Positions 27,101 to 42,100 of a stretch of 64,000 nt of DNA are shown piece by piece. Below the pieces are notes generated by a model. It did no database searches and was not told where the DNA came from. It worked only from the letters and a program-made list of their open reading frames with translations. The DNA is taken from assembly GCA_964035545.1 (NCBI GenBank), contig OZ037770.1, positions 9,946,973 to 10,010,972 of the forward strand. Reading direction: 5' to 3'. Each line of letters starts with the position of its first letter. Position 1 is the stretch's first letter. The translations under genes and the position numbers were made by a program. This DNA comes from Bugula neritina (taxonomy: Eukaryota; Bryozoa; Gymnolaemata; Cheilostomatida; Bugulidae).

Positions 27101-30100
27101 TGTTATTTTTAAATTGCAGCGAGGAAAAACTAACATCTCTAGTATATGTTTGAATAAGTCTGTAAAAAAATAATTTTTGGAATTATAAACTTGTTAATTT
27201 TTCTATGACACAATCACTTGTACAATCCATTTGGCCTGGTGTTTAGTAGCTGACTGACTGACTGACTGACTGACTGACTGTATGTTGATGTTTCAGTCAG
27301 AGAATATAATACTGCTGTGGAGATTGTAGTTGTGTGTATGTTGATGTTTCAGCTAGAGAATATAACACTGCTGTGGAGATTGATGAGATATCAGGATCTG
27401 ATGTTAGTGATGATAGTGGTGTCAAACCAGCTGGTGTCCGTAAGTGTTCTCATCACTCTGGTATACTCCAGACTCTGAACTTGCTGAAGCATGTCCTCTT
27501 GCTCAAGAAGCTTTATAATTTAATTTACTTTTCATTATTTTTGCTAAATATATGCTTCTTATTTGGTCACAAGTTTTGGCAGTTTTTATCCAATGGTCCA
27601 AGTATATTTGAAATCTCAATCTATAGCGTTTTTAAATTTTAAATTCTAAGTTTTCTCTCAAAATTACCCCTTAGTAATTGTTGGCTGAGCTCGTTCATCA
27701 AAATTACTTGTACTGTGTACTGTTGACCCACCAGGGACTATAATTCTGAGATATAATATTCTGCTTGTCCATACTTGTGTGTGTAACGTTGTTTTCAAGA
27801 TTTATTTTAACTGTCTTTTTTTACTGCTCAATTTTTGCTTTCATTTTCAATACAAACCTGTGGTATAATATGTGTAATTAACATGTTCATTTTTCAAGTT
27901 GAATGAGTGTTTGAAGATGAAATGTTTTGACCTGTTCATGGAAATGTCATTCATAACTAAACTATGATAAAAGTTTCTTTCCTTTATTTCTAGCACCAGC
28001 TGCTGTGACATACCACAAGCCTAGTAGCACTGTAAACATACCCTCTCCCATAATAGAGGAAGACATTGATGAGGAGGTGATAACTCCTACTCGTAAGTTA
28101 ATCTAACATGTTCTGAGAGTCTTGGCCTTGTACAGGTAGGGAATCATATACTGGATACAGTGAAAGCTGCCTGAGATTCAGGTTTCAATTTCTGTATCTT
28201 TGAGATGGGTTTCCTGGCTAGGTTGATGGTTACGGATAACTTACGGAAGTTTATAGTCACTATCCCTTTGAGAACCCCCAATGGAAAAAGTTGTTTAAAG
28301 CGGGCTAAGGACTTAATCATATGTAGCACGGGAGCAATTATGACTGGATGCTCTTCCTAACATCACCAATCGCCTTTGTCCGGGTTCAAACCCATGACTT
28401 CGTGCTTACTAAGCCAACGCCCTAACCCCTATCTGTTCTCTATCATTACAGATAGCTGATGCTGTCTTTTTATTTTCATTCGGCTTTTGAATTATTTTGT
28501 TAATAATATATTGTCACCTTTACACTCACTTATCTTTACACTGAGTCAAGTTCTATGTGCCTATAATGAATAGGCTCACATTTTTCACTCAATACTTTCA
28601 ATAGTAATATTATATTCATTTCCTCTGCATATGTATTCTCATTTGTATTGCCTGTGTTTAGAATCTCTACTGCAGTCTACGGGGCCTCCCACTGCCGTCC
28701 CAACTATCCTGTTTACACAAGCCTCTCGTGCTGACATAGAGTTTGATGTAAGTCTTATCAGGAGTTGTGTTATCCTTCCACCAATATGCATGTTGACTAG
28801 TGAAACACTTTGAAAAGAGAATTATATTTTCCTGATTGAACTTATTTTTATTAAAACCGTATTTTATCAAATTCATGCAATGAAAACATGTTGCTCAACT
28901 AAACTGCTTCGCAGATGCTCAACTGTTCTTTACTATATTTGTTTATTGAAATGCAGCCTAAATTGTGGCATATTTCAGCTTCGGTACTGCCTGTTTATTC
29001 ATTTAGAGTTCTACTTTGTATCAATATAGGGAGATGAAGATCAGGTAAGGCAGTAACAGTCACTTCCATTCTAATCTCCTCACTTAAAGGGGGTATTTCT
29101 GTAGTTTTATCAACTTATACTACCTTTTGTCTGCTTTAATTGTTGGTGTCTTTAGCTCCCTGCATGTACAATATACAGTGTAGTATGTACAGTATACAGT
29201 GTATCATGTATTATATACAGTATATCATTATTATATACAGTATATCATGTATTATATACAGTGTATCATGTATAATATACAGTGTATTATGTATAATATA
29301 CAGGGTAGCATGTACAGTATACAGTGTATTACGTACAGTATACAGTATATCATGTATTATATACAGTATACCATGTATTATATACAGTATATCATGTATT
29401 ATATACAGTATACCATGTATTATATACAGTATATCATGTATTATATACAGTATACCATGTATTATATACAGTATATCATGTGCAATATACAGTTCATAGT
29501 GTACTTTAGCTTCAGGCGACTTCCTCTAAGTGCCATATGCTGCCTGCCTTGCATCTAAATGTCTTCCTAATTCTTGTTTACTCCACTAAATATATAATAA
29601 TAATAGTGTATTATATAATGTAATATATAACTAAATAACTGTGTTCTCAAATAGTTTTGAAAGTTATACTGCATTCAATTTAAATTTATATGTATTTTAA
29701 CGCAAGCTGGTGACAGTGTTTCAAATAGTATTAACATTCAACATTTGCTCTAATAAATTCATGTGTGAAATACTGTTAAAAATCCATATAGTATGTCCTC
29801 ATGTAATATGGGTGTATGTCTTTTCTAAAGACTTTCTGAAGCTATCAGCTTATAATGATATGGGTCATTTTACTTAATTTAAAATGAATAATTAGGAAAA
29901 AACATGGGAAATCAAGCAAAATTAAAAATAACCTTGATTATTTAGGTGTATTTATTGATATTTTACTAGTTTTGGGCAAAAGCCCTTATTCATTAACAGC
30001 TAAATTGTAAAAATAGCTAAAAACTGGAGATTTCTAGTGTGTACTAAATTAAGTAAAATGACCCACATATTTTTTATGATATAACCTTGTTTATAAATAT

Positions 30101-33100
30101 TATAATATAATTATATATATATCAAATTATTGGTATTATTTAATAACTGATAGAATTAGTAATGATTATTTCATAATATTGTTATAAGTTGAATAAATGT
30201 CCTAATTATTGTAATATACTGTATTATAATTGTATTTTTTAAACAGTAGGTTGTTTTCGCATATGGATGCTGGCTAAGCTATTGCATGTAAATTAACATC
30301 AAAAAACTGACTTTGTATACATGGATGGTAGTTTTTATTGGTTACTGAGAAGTTGAAATATATGTAAAGTGTGTATATTGAGCAGTATGGCTGCCTGTAG
30401 GATTATTCATATTTGCCGAGCTTTTACACAATCTACCGGCTGTCTCCTGTTCTTTTGTCTAGGAGGTAGATGCTGTCAACACGACATCCGTATGTCAGTC
30501 TGTGGCAGATCGAGATGAGGAGACAGGAAACACGACCGTAGATGAGAAAGAGGCTGCTCCCGAGGTCATGTGCACTTACCTGTCTCTGGTGTCTAGGGAT
30601 CGTCTCCTCCTAACCGTCTCTCCACAAGGCCTCAATGTTGTCAGCTGTATTGTAGATGTACGTCTGTTTCTCTTTCATTGGATCTTATTTATAACTTTAC
30701 TTTGCATTTCAATACAATATATTAAACTGGTTAATCCTGTATTCCATACATTGACTAGATGGTAGTATACATAGTATACATAGTATACATTGACTGATCA
30801 GGTGTGTCTTTACTTCAATGTACCATTATGGTCTACTGCTTGAACTGTAATTATGGCTCAGTCACGAATTTCAGTTTGTTGTATTTGGTTGCAGATTTGT
30901 TTAATGTCTTATTTGAATTTTCATCATTTTTTGGAAAAATTTTCTCTGCATTGCTAAGTTATCAAGACTTAGTCTAGAAGTTGCTTCCCCCTCCATCTAA
31001 ATTTGCTACCAAGTAATTTTAGTTTGAGAAGTTATCTGCCCAATAGTTACAGTTTTTAATCTAAACTAATAGTTTATAGTTGGGAAGTTACAGCATGCCT
31101 AGGAATAAACAACACCTTAGCACATGTATGCCTTTGTTACAGCTAAAGGTAGTGTCTTCCTTTCCATGCCTTCTAATAAATGTGTATTGGTTTAAATAAA
31201 AATGTAGTAAAACCAGCACAACCACAAATCGTAAGAGTTTTGCAAATCTACATGAAACCTTTTTATTTATTACCCGTGTTTTGCCTAATTTTTGGTCAAT
31301 TTTTTTCCTTCCACAATCTATCTGCATATCTCCGTATTCCTTTGGGTTGCAGACGTTGACTAAAAAGCCTACGGATTCTACTCTGTTTGAAGTTTCCAAG
31401 TCCTATGCCCTCACCATTACCAACCTGCTGGGTATACCAGCCTGCGTGGCTCTGCACACCAACAGCAGACAAAGGGGAAGAGGAACCAAACTGGAAAATG
31501 TCCGTCTCTCTGATAACGTAGAAGTTAGTGAGTCATCTTCTACTGAGCAGCAACAATCTGGGTTAGTTGCTAGGCAACCACATGCTTTCTGTATTAGTCT
31601 CTTTAGTGTATGTCTTCATCACTACTTCCCCATCCTTTGCATTATGCGAATGGATTTTTCATTCGATGCATGGGGACAGCGTCAATCGGACAAAGCCACA
31701 CCCATAAATTAATTCAACTGCAAATCCATCTGTAAGAGCATCCCCCGTGGATTCATTCAAATGATAAGAACATAGCGTATTTGAGTATATACTCATAAGG
31801 TAATAGGTATATAATCATAAGGTATACACTTATGAGTGTATACCTTATGAGTGTGCATTGCCATCCCTTCTGTGTGTTCATAACAAAACACTGTGTGGTA
31901 AACACTGCCGCTGCTGTATAGTTACTTGCAAATCATAAACATTTGTGCTGCCTTCAAACTTCATCTCTCTTTTGAGTGTGTTTTGCGAGTTTGCTTTTGC
32001 ATCTGTACGAGTTAGGCTACAATTCAAGAATTGTCAGCTCATTCTTCAAGAGTTCTTTGATTCTCGGTTCTAGAGTTGTCCGCTTGTTGATTGGTAAATA
32101 TCCACACATAGCCCTGTGCATTGTATGCACACAATGCCATACATGTAGCATACAATGCACCAAACACGTATGATGTGTATGCATATTCCTTGTATAATAG
32201 TTTTGACTTTAGACATTGAGTGAATAGAGCTAGTTTAAGCCCTTCTGGAGATGTATGTTGCTGTTTCCATTCTTTGTTGAACACTTGGCCGAATGTTGCT
32301 GATAGCGTTTGTGATTATAAGCTATATATAGGCTAAAGAGCTATGTAACTTCCTGTAACGGTTCACAAGTATAAATGAACTAATTAAGTAGGAAAAAATG
32401 TAGGAAATCAAGCAAAATTAAAAAGAATCTCAATTATTTAGTTGTATTTTTTAAATTCTTATTATTTTAGATCAAAAATTCATATACATTAGCCACAAAA
32501 TTGTGAAAAATTGCTAAAAACTGAAGATTTCGAATGTGTATTAAATTAAGTAAAATAACCCATCTATGTTTTACGTATACTGTATAGTGTGTATAATGCA
32601 ACAAATTGTATCTATTTGAACATTAGGGAAACAACTCCCATTATGCTAAACCTTCACCAAATGTACTATTTGGTTTAAGCAACTTTTACATTTTTCTTAG
32701 AGGTGTAACATGTTAGTTAGTTGTACTAAAGAATTGGTATATGCCATCTTCTATTACATTAGCTTGAATACTGTGGCTGAAAGTGATCATCCAGAGTAAG
32801 TGATAATGCTAGCCGCTTTGTCTTCTTGCTTTAAACAATGCTAATTTCACATCACTAGTTCAGTATACTATCTGATCACGTAATTTACTGATTTCTTGTT
32901 CACATGGGCTTTTTTTGGTTAGAATATTTAACTTTTAAAAATTGTCGTAACTAAAAAACTATTACGCAAATTTAATCTGTTCTGCTCGTAAATTGTATCA
33001 ATGAAAAATTATATTCTCAAATTGCTTTCAGCTAGTAAATTCAAGTTCATGATTGAATTAAGCAACTTTGTTAGAAAGACTTGAAATTAATAATGAGATA

Positions 33101-36100
33101 TTGTCACCCCAATAAAGTTAGCCTGTGTGAACACACTTTGATTTTGTTTCTGCAACTTTCATCTGTTTCTTTTAGTTTAAATATTTCATTGTGTTTCAGT
33201 ATTATTCTCTTGCTAGTCTTTACTGTATTTCTGATTTCCCATGATCAACAACACATCAGTATGAGTGTTGTATGTTAATGACTGTCATGTGATTCTAACA
33301 GTCACTTTGTAGGATAAAAATAAATTTAGCTATTTTCTATGACTGTATATATTAGCAGAAATCATGAGTAAGTATAACCAGTCTCATACTTTTATTCAAG
33401 ATTCACATACATTGCTGTAAGAAATGAAATTAACAAAAATTAATATCAAGCATTAGAAAATATTTTTTCACCTGCATAATACTTGAATGGAATTATCTCT
33501 TCGCGTAACCGCCAGCTCTTTATTTGAGATTTGCTTTCTTCTGCCAGATTTATGTCTTTATTGTCTTTATTTACTCAACTTAATCGATTGTTACTTTCTG
33601 TTTAGAAAGCATATCGATGTTATACACCATACACTTAATTTTAGTTGTTTGTTCAAACACAAATTTAATAGTTTTTTGAATTAGGTATGCGTGTCTTCAT
33701 TTAAGAGTTTTTTCTCTCGCTTTATGTTTATCCTGCTTGGTCTGGTCACCTATTTTGTCTACATTATATTGTGTCTACATTTTATAGAGAAAACACCGTA
33801 ATGAAGTTAGCTAAGCTCACCTTCCCCACTAGTGATGCAACTAGGAAGGTATTTGGTCTCTCTAGCCCAACCCCTGTGACGTTAAAGAGACAGGCATTGC
33901 ACTTGGCTGTGGATGGTTACATTCCTATTCCAAACATCGTATTCAGGTAATAGTTGGCAGCATTTTCCTACATTTTTCAATTTTGTTGCTGTTTTTTATT
34001 GTTGTCACCTACTTTGTTTTTGTCTGTGCTATTTTACTTTGGCTAATGAATGGGCTGAGAATTGTTCAAAGGTTAATGGTTTTCATGCTAAAAAAGTTTC
34101 ATTGACGAATATGCAATACATTAGAAATTAATTCATAAATCATTTGACTAGTGGTTTTAAAATTTAATAGATAGAAATGTTTTGTGTGAAGTTGACACGC
34201 TAGTTCCTAACCAGCTAGTATTTTGACTTTATATTTACTAAAATAAATCTGCTGATGTTTAATTTATAATAAACTCTATATTTCGGTGAAAGTTTAACTG
34301 ATGCTTGTTCTATGTTTACAGACGAACACAAAGCATGGATTTCACGGCTCGGCCACGGAACCAGCGTGCCGATTCACTGTGTATTCGAGTCAAAACTCAG
34401 ACCAAACACGGCAGGAAACTCGTCTCCATCTACTCGCAACTCAAAATAAGGAATGAATTTTCATGTCCTGTTCAGGTTGGCAGCCTCAGTATAATTCGCT
34501 GTTGTGGCAGGAAGGTTGAAATATGTCATTTCCTGTCAGACTATTGATTACTCTTGATTAGGTGTTTGGTGGAATCTTCAGCTCCGAGCTTGTCGTTGAA
34601 TTTTTTATTACATCAACATTAAAAGATTACTTGAATATTATTTTCAGGATGGCTGCCATGTTGGTGAATCATTCTAAAACCATCGTATACGGAGTACATA
34701 TATATTTGTCATTTGCTGTATAGTTTCAGTTATTTACAGTATAGTCTCAGTTATATACTGTATAGACTCAGTTATCTACTGTATAGTATCAGTTATACGT
34801 CGTATAGTCTCAGTTATTTACAGTATAGTCTCAGTTATCTACTGTTTGGTCTCAGTTATTTACTGTGTAGTCTCAGTTATTTACTGTATAGTCTCAGTTA
34901 TCTACTGTATAGTCTCAGTTATCTACTGTATAGTCTCAGTTATTTACAGTATAGTCTCAGTTATTTACTTTATAGTCTCAGTTATCTACTGTATAGTCTC
35001 AGTTATCTACTGTATAGTCTCAGTTATCTACTGTATAGTCTCAGTTATCTACTGTATAGTCTCAGTTATTTACTGTATAGTCTCAGTTATCTACTGTATA
35101 GTCTCAGTTATTCACTGTATATTCTCAGTTATATACTGTATAGTCTCAGTTATCTACTGTATAGTCTCAGTTATTTACTGTATAGTCTCAGTTATATACT
35201 GTATAGTCTCAGTTATATACTGTATAGTCTCAGTTATCTACTGTATAGTCTCAGTTATTTGTTGTATAGTCTCAGTTATTTACTGTATATTCTCAGTTAT
35301 ATACTGTATAGTCTCAGTTATTCACTGTATAGTCTCAGTTATATACTGTATAGTCTCAGTTATCTACTGTATAGTCTCAGTTATCTACCGTATAGTCTCA
35401 GTTATTTGTTGTATAGTCTCAGTTATTTACTGTATATTCTCAGTTATATACTGTATAGTCTCAGTTATCTACTGTATAGTCTCAGTTATTTACTGTATAG
35501 TCTCAGTTATATACTGTATAGTCTCAGTTATCTACTGTATAATCTCAGTTATTTACTGTGTAGTCTCAGTTATTTACTGTATAGTCTCAGTTATTTGCTG
35601 TGTAGTGTCAGTTATTTACCGTAACTTCAAAACTTTTTTTACTGCAGATCAGTTATTCTGAAGTATCTTATGATGAATCAAACCAGCAGCACGTCCCCGT
35701 CAATAAGAGTTTGGGTGTCGTAGAACCCGGAGCTATGCTCTACATCCCTGCTGTAGTAGCGCAGCAGAAGAAACTGCAAGTTAAGCCAATCACAGAGGCT
35801 GAATCAGATTCAGCAGGGTCAGTGCTTATAATTGGTCAATTTGTTCTACTTTGATTGTATCTATAGTTCGCTGCAGGTTTATATACTAACCTCTATGGCT
35901 TATCTTTTCAGTCTACTTGTGATGTGTACTATTCAGTACAGTAGAATGTGTATTATATAGTACAGTGGAGTGCATATGCAGTATTGTTTTCTCTCTAATG
36001 TGCTGGCATTGTATGTAAGTTATATGACTAGGTAGATTTGTTGTTCAACAAAATAATTATTAGTGCCACAATTCTACATCGTTTAGGATTTACGAAGTTT

Positions 36101-39100
36101 GCTGAGGATTTTGCAATCAAATCTGTTGTAACTTTTTTCATTTAAATGCATTTCTCTTTTATTCTAGAAAAAGCTGCCTATTTCTTTAGTTCTTATATAT
36201 AAAAATAAAGCTGCTTGGTTAAACCTTCTATATCGTATAATGCATTGACATCTACAGTGACTTTGGTGAAAGCAATGAGACACTATGGTGGAGAGATCAT
36301 CTGAAGGCGAAAGCTTCCTTCCGGTCAAGTAGCAACAAGAGGTCGTATGCCGAGATATTTGAGTTCCTCACCTGCACCAATCAGCTTCAGCAGACCTTCT
36401 GTTTCAAGGTCAATTCTTTTCTTGATCACAACCTCATTTCCTGTTTACTAATTGAGTTCTTGTTTACTAATTGATTTCTTGTTTACTAATTGATTTCTTG
36501 TTTACCCATCAATTCTGCCAGTAGATGGCACTTGTTTCATTCAGGTCATGTTGATTGTTACATATTTTGCTGTTAATCAACTCTTGTTAATTTAGTTGAG
36601 CTTTCAAATGAGCTCTTGACTTAAGGAAGACCCTTAATTAGTAACAGAAAAGGGAGACAAATCCAAAAAGTATTACTCACATTTTTACACACGTCTAGAA
36701 CGTTGTATTACAAGAGTGTATAAAACTCAAGCAAGTTTACAGTCACCATCCCTGTGTAGAATCCCTGATATAAATGTGTTTTTGGTAAATCGGGCTAAGG
36801 ACTTATTAAGATGGAGCACAGGAGCAATTATGACTGGATGCCCTTCCTAACTTCACCAGCGGCCTTTACTGGGGTTCAAATCTATGACCTCGTGTTTACT
36901 AAGCCAGTGCTCTAACCTCTAGACCACAGGAGTTTATACCATTATGTCATATTACATAAGTTTAGACAGTCATGTTGTGTTACATAGGCTGTATGGGTTG
37001 GACGGAAATGCATGGCCGACAACTGCCAAGGAAATTGTCCTTCCTTTGACGTGTTGCTCCAACCACCAGCTGAAATCAAAAACTTTCTTCCCTTTAATAT
37101 CAAATTGGAAGTTCAGGTTAGTTGATTATATTATGTTGTATTTTTATATATTGTACATTGTATGTTATACGTATATATAGTATGTAATATGTTATGTTAT
37201 CTAATAGGAGGCAGTAGATATTACGTAGTAGGTAATACAAAGCACTATGTATTACCTACAACATACTATATAGTGTGATTGTAATATATTTTGTTCAGTA
37301 CATATTATATATTGTGTACTATATATAATGTTATATGTATTCTATAGTCTAATTTTTGTGGTGTGTATTAAGTTGTATATTTTAATGGTTTATATTGGAC
37401 AATGTATAGCCTATTGGATAGGCTATACATTGTCCAATTTTAAGGTAAATTGGTTTCGACTACTCTCGCATACATATGCTAGGTTGTTTATATCTATGAA
37501 GCTGAAAGCTAATAACTACTCTTTATACACTGAACACTGTTTATCTTTATGCTTCGTTACAAAATTCATTTTTTCCATTCAACTTTTATAGATTTCGCAG
37601 TAATTTACCTTTTAATAAAAGTAATTGTTTTGTCTGTAAATTGATATATTCTCCTGTTGAACCATAGATAGTAATTCCACTTGTTAACAGATAGGTGTGA
37701 TTTGAAGTAGCTATGATTTAAAAATATAAACTTCTAGCTAGGACTAACATTTAGACCTATCTTTTTTGAAATTGTTGTCAATAGCCTACACTACTAGAAC
37801 TCAAGTTTTAATTTGTTTTGCTAATTAGTACTGTAGAGTTATCTACCCGGTTCTATTATATGTAGTATTCCTCTACCGCTCCGACAAGAAGCGTGTAGTG
37901 ATTTTTTATAAATTTATGTTTTATAAAAGTTATTATTTTCAACATCATAATATTTAGCTTTTAAAGTTTTTATTTAATTATGGTTGTAAGTTTTTCTTTT
38001 CCCTCTACAAAAATATATAATTATCATAATTGCCTTTCAACTTCTAGATAAACTCATCCAGTCTTGGCACTAGGCCAAGTACATACAACCTTGAACCTGG
38101 TGAAACTCAACATATGTATGATGCCATCAGCACTCCCAAACGCTGTTACCTCGTAATACCAAACTATCTGGACAAATCTTGGAGAGGCGTCATCGACATC
38201 CATGATTCCATGTCTGTGAATCGAATGACAGATGTAAGTGTTGTCTTACCCTCTGATGGATAAACTTTTCGTTTTAATGCTAATGGGTCATTTTACTCAT
38301 TTTAGTACACACTGGAAATCTCCAGTTTTTAGCTATTTTTCACAATTTAGCAGCTAATGAACATGGGTTTTTGCCCAAAACTAGTCAAATATTAATAAAT
38401 ACACCTAAATAATCAAGGTTCTTCTTAATTTTGCTTGTGTTTCCCTATTTATTTAGCTTATTTGGATTGCGGACCATTACAAAAAAGCCGTAACGGTCCG
38501 CAATCAGAAGTAGCTAAATAATTAAGAAAAAACATGCGAAACCAAGTAAAATTAAAAATAACCTTGATTATTTAAGTGTATTTATTGATATTTTACTAGT
38601 TTTAGACCAAAAAACCCATGTTCATCAGCAGCTGAATTATGAAAAATGGCTAAAAACCGGAGATTTTCAGTGTGTATTAAATTAAGTAAAATTGTATTTT
38701 GCATTGTAACCCATTCACTTAGCAGTTTCACTTTATATAACTGTATAGATAATAGTGATCTACTTTGATGACCAGCTCAATTAATTATTGGGAGTTATAT
38801 ACTCATGTAAGGGAAGCTATATTGCTCTCCTGGCTATTGTAAGTAAGGGCTGGTAGCTTCTCTTTCAGCTTTCCGTTGGATAATATTTCTCTTGGTATGT
38901 GAATTTTTATTTAAAATTTGTAAATTCACTATATTATACGTATGTATGTAGTGGTCGCAATGATATTAATGTTTTACTCAAATACATCTACATCAAAAGA
39001 TAAATGTTCAACAAAAATATAACTGTCTCCGTTTAAATTCTTTGTGAAAACCCCCTAATGATAAGGGTACATAAGCAGCCTAGCGGCTGTGCTACTTAGT

Positions 39101-42100
39101 ATGCTGGTGAAGTGGTTTGGTAGTTTTTACTGAGTCCCAGGATCAGTTATTATTAGATGCCCATCTTGACGACACCAATGACCTGTTTCATACTGGGCTA
39201 GCTCTCTAGCTCCTGTTCCCTACAGGACATATAACCTAGTTGGTTGATAGATCGTCTTGATAGTCTGTACAACCGCATGTACTTATCATATTGTAGATTA
39301 CTTTAGTAGCTGAAACAGACACAGATGTGGAACAGCCAAATGCATCTGCTGAAGCAACCAATCAGGTTACTGTTACTAGTCATGTGACTCGGGCTCAGAG
39401 CGACCGTTGTTCTAACGGACAGTTACAGATCACATTTTTTGCTTCCTATTGGATATCAAACACCACAAACAAGACCCTTCAGTTCAAGGTAGATACTCTC
39501 AGTTACATGCTAGCTTCAAGTTCAATTTTTTAAAAGGCTATAAAAAAGACAACTTGAAAGCTTTTCCGAAGTTGTCTTCTTTTTTGATAGTTGAAGTTTT
39601 CTTCTTTTTAAAATTTCATGTGTCGTATTACAACTGTTAGACTTTATTTATTTTTTGTTTAGAAGATTCTTCTAGGCATTTGACATGCTCTGTTCATAAA
39701 ATAACTAGAGCAGCGAAATTCATCATTTTCTTTGCTCTGTATTCTTCCTATCCATGTGTTGTGTTGAGAATTTTTTGTTAGAAACTAGTCATTGTAGCAG
39801 TTATAATTCTTTTATGCTGGAGGTAGGACGTTATAACTTTTGCTCATATATAGTTATTGACTGTGATGAGTATTATAATTCTTACAACTCATAAGTTACC
39901 CATTTTGATTATAAAGTTTAGTCGGATAAATGCTGTGAATGTAATCATAAATGTTCGACAGCATCATGTTGCACTGAAGCTATGCTAATGCATAAGTGGT
40001 TATTTCATTTAACGAAATTGATATTTTGGAAATCGACAATCAAATATATTTTTTTGTCAAGATTATAAGTTGTACAAAGTAATTTATTTTTCAATGCTGG
40101 CGTTGTACTTTGTGCCTTCCATCACAACTTATAGTCTGTGTTCCTTCAGGCAGCGGGAATACGTAGTAGAATTGTGGAGACGTCAAGTCCATATCCCATA
40201 CTCTTCATGCCCAGCTCCCTGAAGAAGAAAATGAAGCTGAGAATTCCAGAATACAAATGGTCTAAGTCGTTTGCTGTCGATGCTGCCGGGATGGTTCGAG
40301 GTGTCAGCTGCCGCAGAGTCTCTCCTTCCATGAAACAGCGGGTACGTTCCTCTCTTCTTCTGACTCCCGAACCTCTCTCCCTCTGTGACATGACCTTCAC
40401 AAAGGATCTGTCTATTGGTGAACTTTTCTAATTCTTTGTTGATAAAGTCGTTGGGAATTTGGAATTGTTAACTAATTACAAACTAATTATACTAAATAAT
40501 GAAACTTTAGTCAAAGGTACTATAGTGAAATGCCTGTGAGCTCAGCTGGTATGTTAATTTGTAAGTAAGTCCTATGAATGTTAAAGGTATTTACAGTACA
40601 GGTCGCTATATATCCTAATTTCTAGAATAATTTACAGCAATTGAAATTTTCTAGAAACGTGCAAACAGAAAATTTTTGAGCAGTTGGTAGCAAGTTTGGT
40701 AAAATATATAATTTAAGAATTTGAAACATAAAATGGCTGCTGGGTACTTCCTGTAACTCAAGTTGCCAAGTCAAGTTGCCAAATCAAGTTGCCAAGTCAA
40801 GTTGCCAAGTCAAGTTGCCAAGTCAAGTTGCCAAGTCAAGTTGCCAAGTACTGGCACTACATGCTCTTTAGTGAAATGATGACTTACATTCTACTACCTA
40901 TCTAGTTTAAATTTTATTCACATAATTTTTGAAATCATCAGTTCAATTTTGATTATATTTTAATACTATGCACCATTTCGTACTATTTTCTTTTATTTTC
41001 TTTTGGTTTTAGTTATTTTGCCCTAATTTTTTGTTTAATAATCCTACATATGGAGTACCTCTTTAACTAGTTTACTCAATTACACTTTTGCAATGGACTT
41101 TATAAAATAATAATTAGATAATTAATTGGAAGTAAATATGTTAGATAAATGAAATAGTTGGAAATCAACCGTTGAGCTGATTGAAACTTTTCATCAAACC
41201 AGAATGTGTTGGACAGTGAAAATAGACCTGCTGCTGCTGCAACTGTTCACTATAAGTATGGGCTGGTTGTTCCCATTGTCTCTTTCTCTTATCTAGTTCA
41301 TGGTGGAGACGAAGCTAAGCAACACCCAGCTGACAAAGATCATCACCATCTTCCCAATGTTTGTCGTGCTGAATAAGTGCGAGACGACTTTGTTCTACCA
41401 GGAGTCATTTGTCAGCTCCCCCTCTACACCCCTGGCTACCGAGGAGGACGACACGGGTATACACCATCTGGATACTGACGGTGAAGACGATGAAGTAGAT
41501 GATGGTAACAATGGCCTGCTGCTCACCATCAGGGCGTTGGCTAATTTGTGGGTGAAGATCGAACCAGGCGAGGTATGAGGATTCTATGTTGTGGCTTTGT
41601 AACCAGCAGTTCAAGTCTGTAGATTCTCAAAACTCTCGGCCATTTTATATTGTAACTGTAAATGCAAAGTCAGAAATGCTTGAATATAAAAACTCACGCA
41701 AGTTTATAGTCACTATCCTTGTGAGAAACCCTGATGGAAAAGGTTTTTCAAAGCAGGCTAATGATTTATTCATATGTGGCACAGGAGCAATTATGACTGG
41801 ATGCTCTTCCTAACATCACCAATGGCCTTTACTGGGGTTCAGACCCATGACTTCATGTTTACTAAACCAGAAACTCTAACCTCTAAACAATCGCTGCTTC
41901 TCGGGAGATACTTGTATATGATTATTTTAGTGCGCCTTCATATTTTTTGAAATGTACATTTCAGGGTTTAAAACAGCTTCAAGTTTTTATAAATGCTTAT
42001 GTTTTAGGCAAAGCCATTTTGGCCGACAAGGTTTGGCAAATCATTGTTTATGGTACTAAAAACCGACCACTCAAATGAGGTGTCACATAGTTTTTCAGCG

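Larger units (their letters stand above)
31562..33787. other. VPS13 intron 41 (2.2 kb)
   Basis: Contains a perfect small hairpin (31816-31849) and foldback MITE copy C (32377-32562). The rest is AT-rich intron without a recognisable exon. Confidence 0.6.

Noticed and set aside
29140-29558. Three overlapping frames rich in Tyr, Ile and Cys
   Set aside because: 21-base minisatellite in intron 39 stays open in all frames.
34713-35661. Open frames of 303 and 271 codons on the plus strand
   Set aside because: Two frames of the same 21-base intronic array; a repeat artefact.
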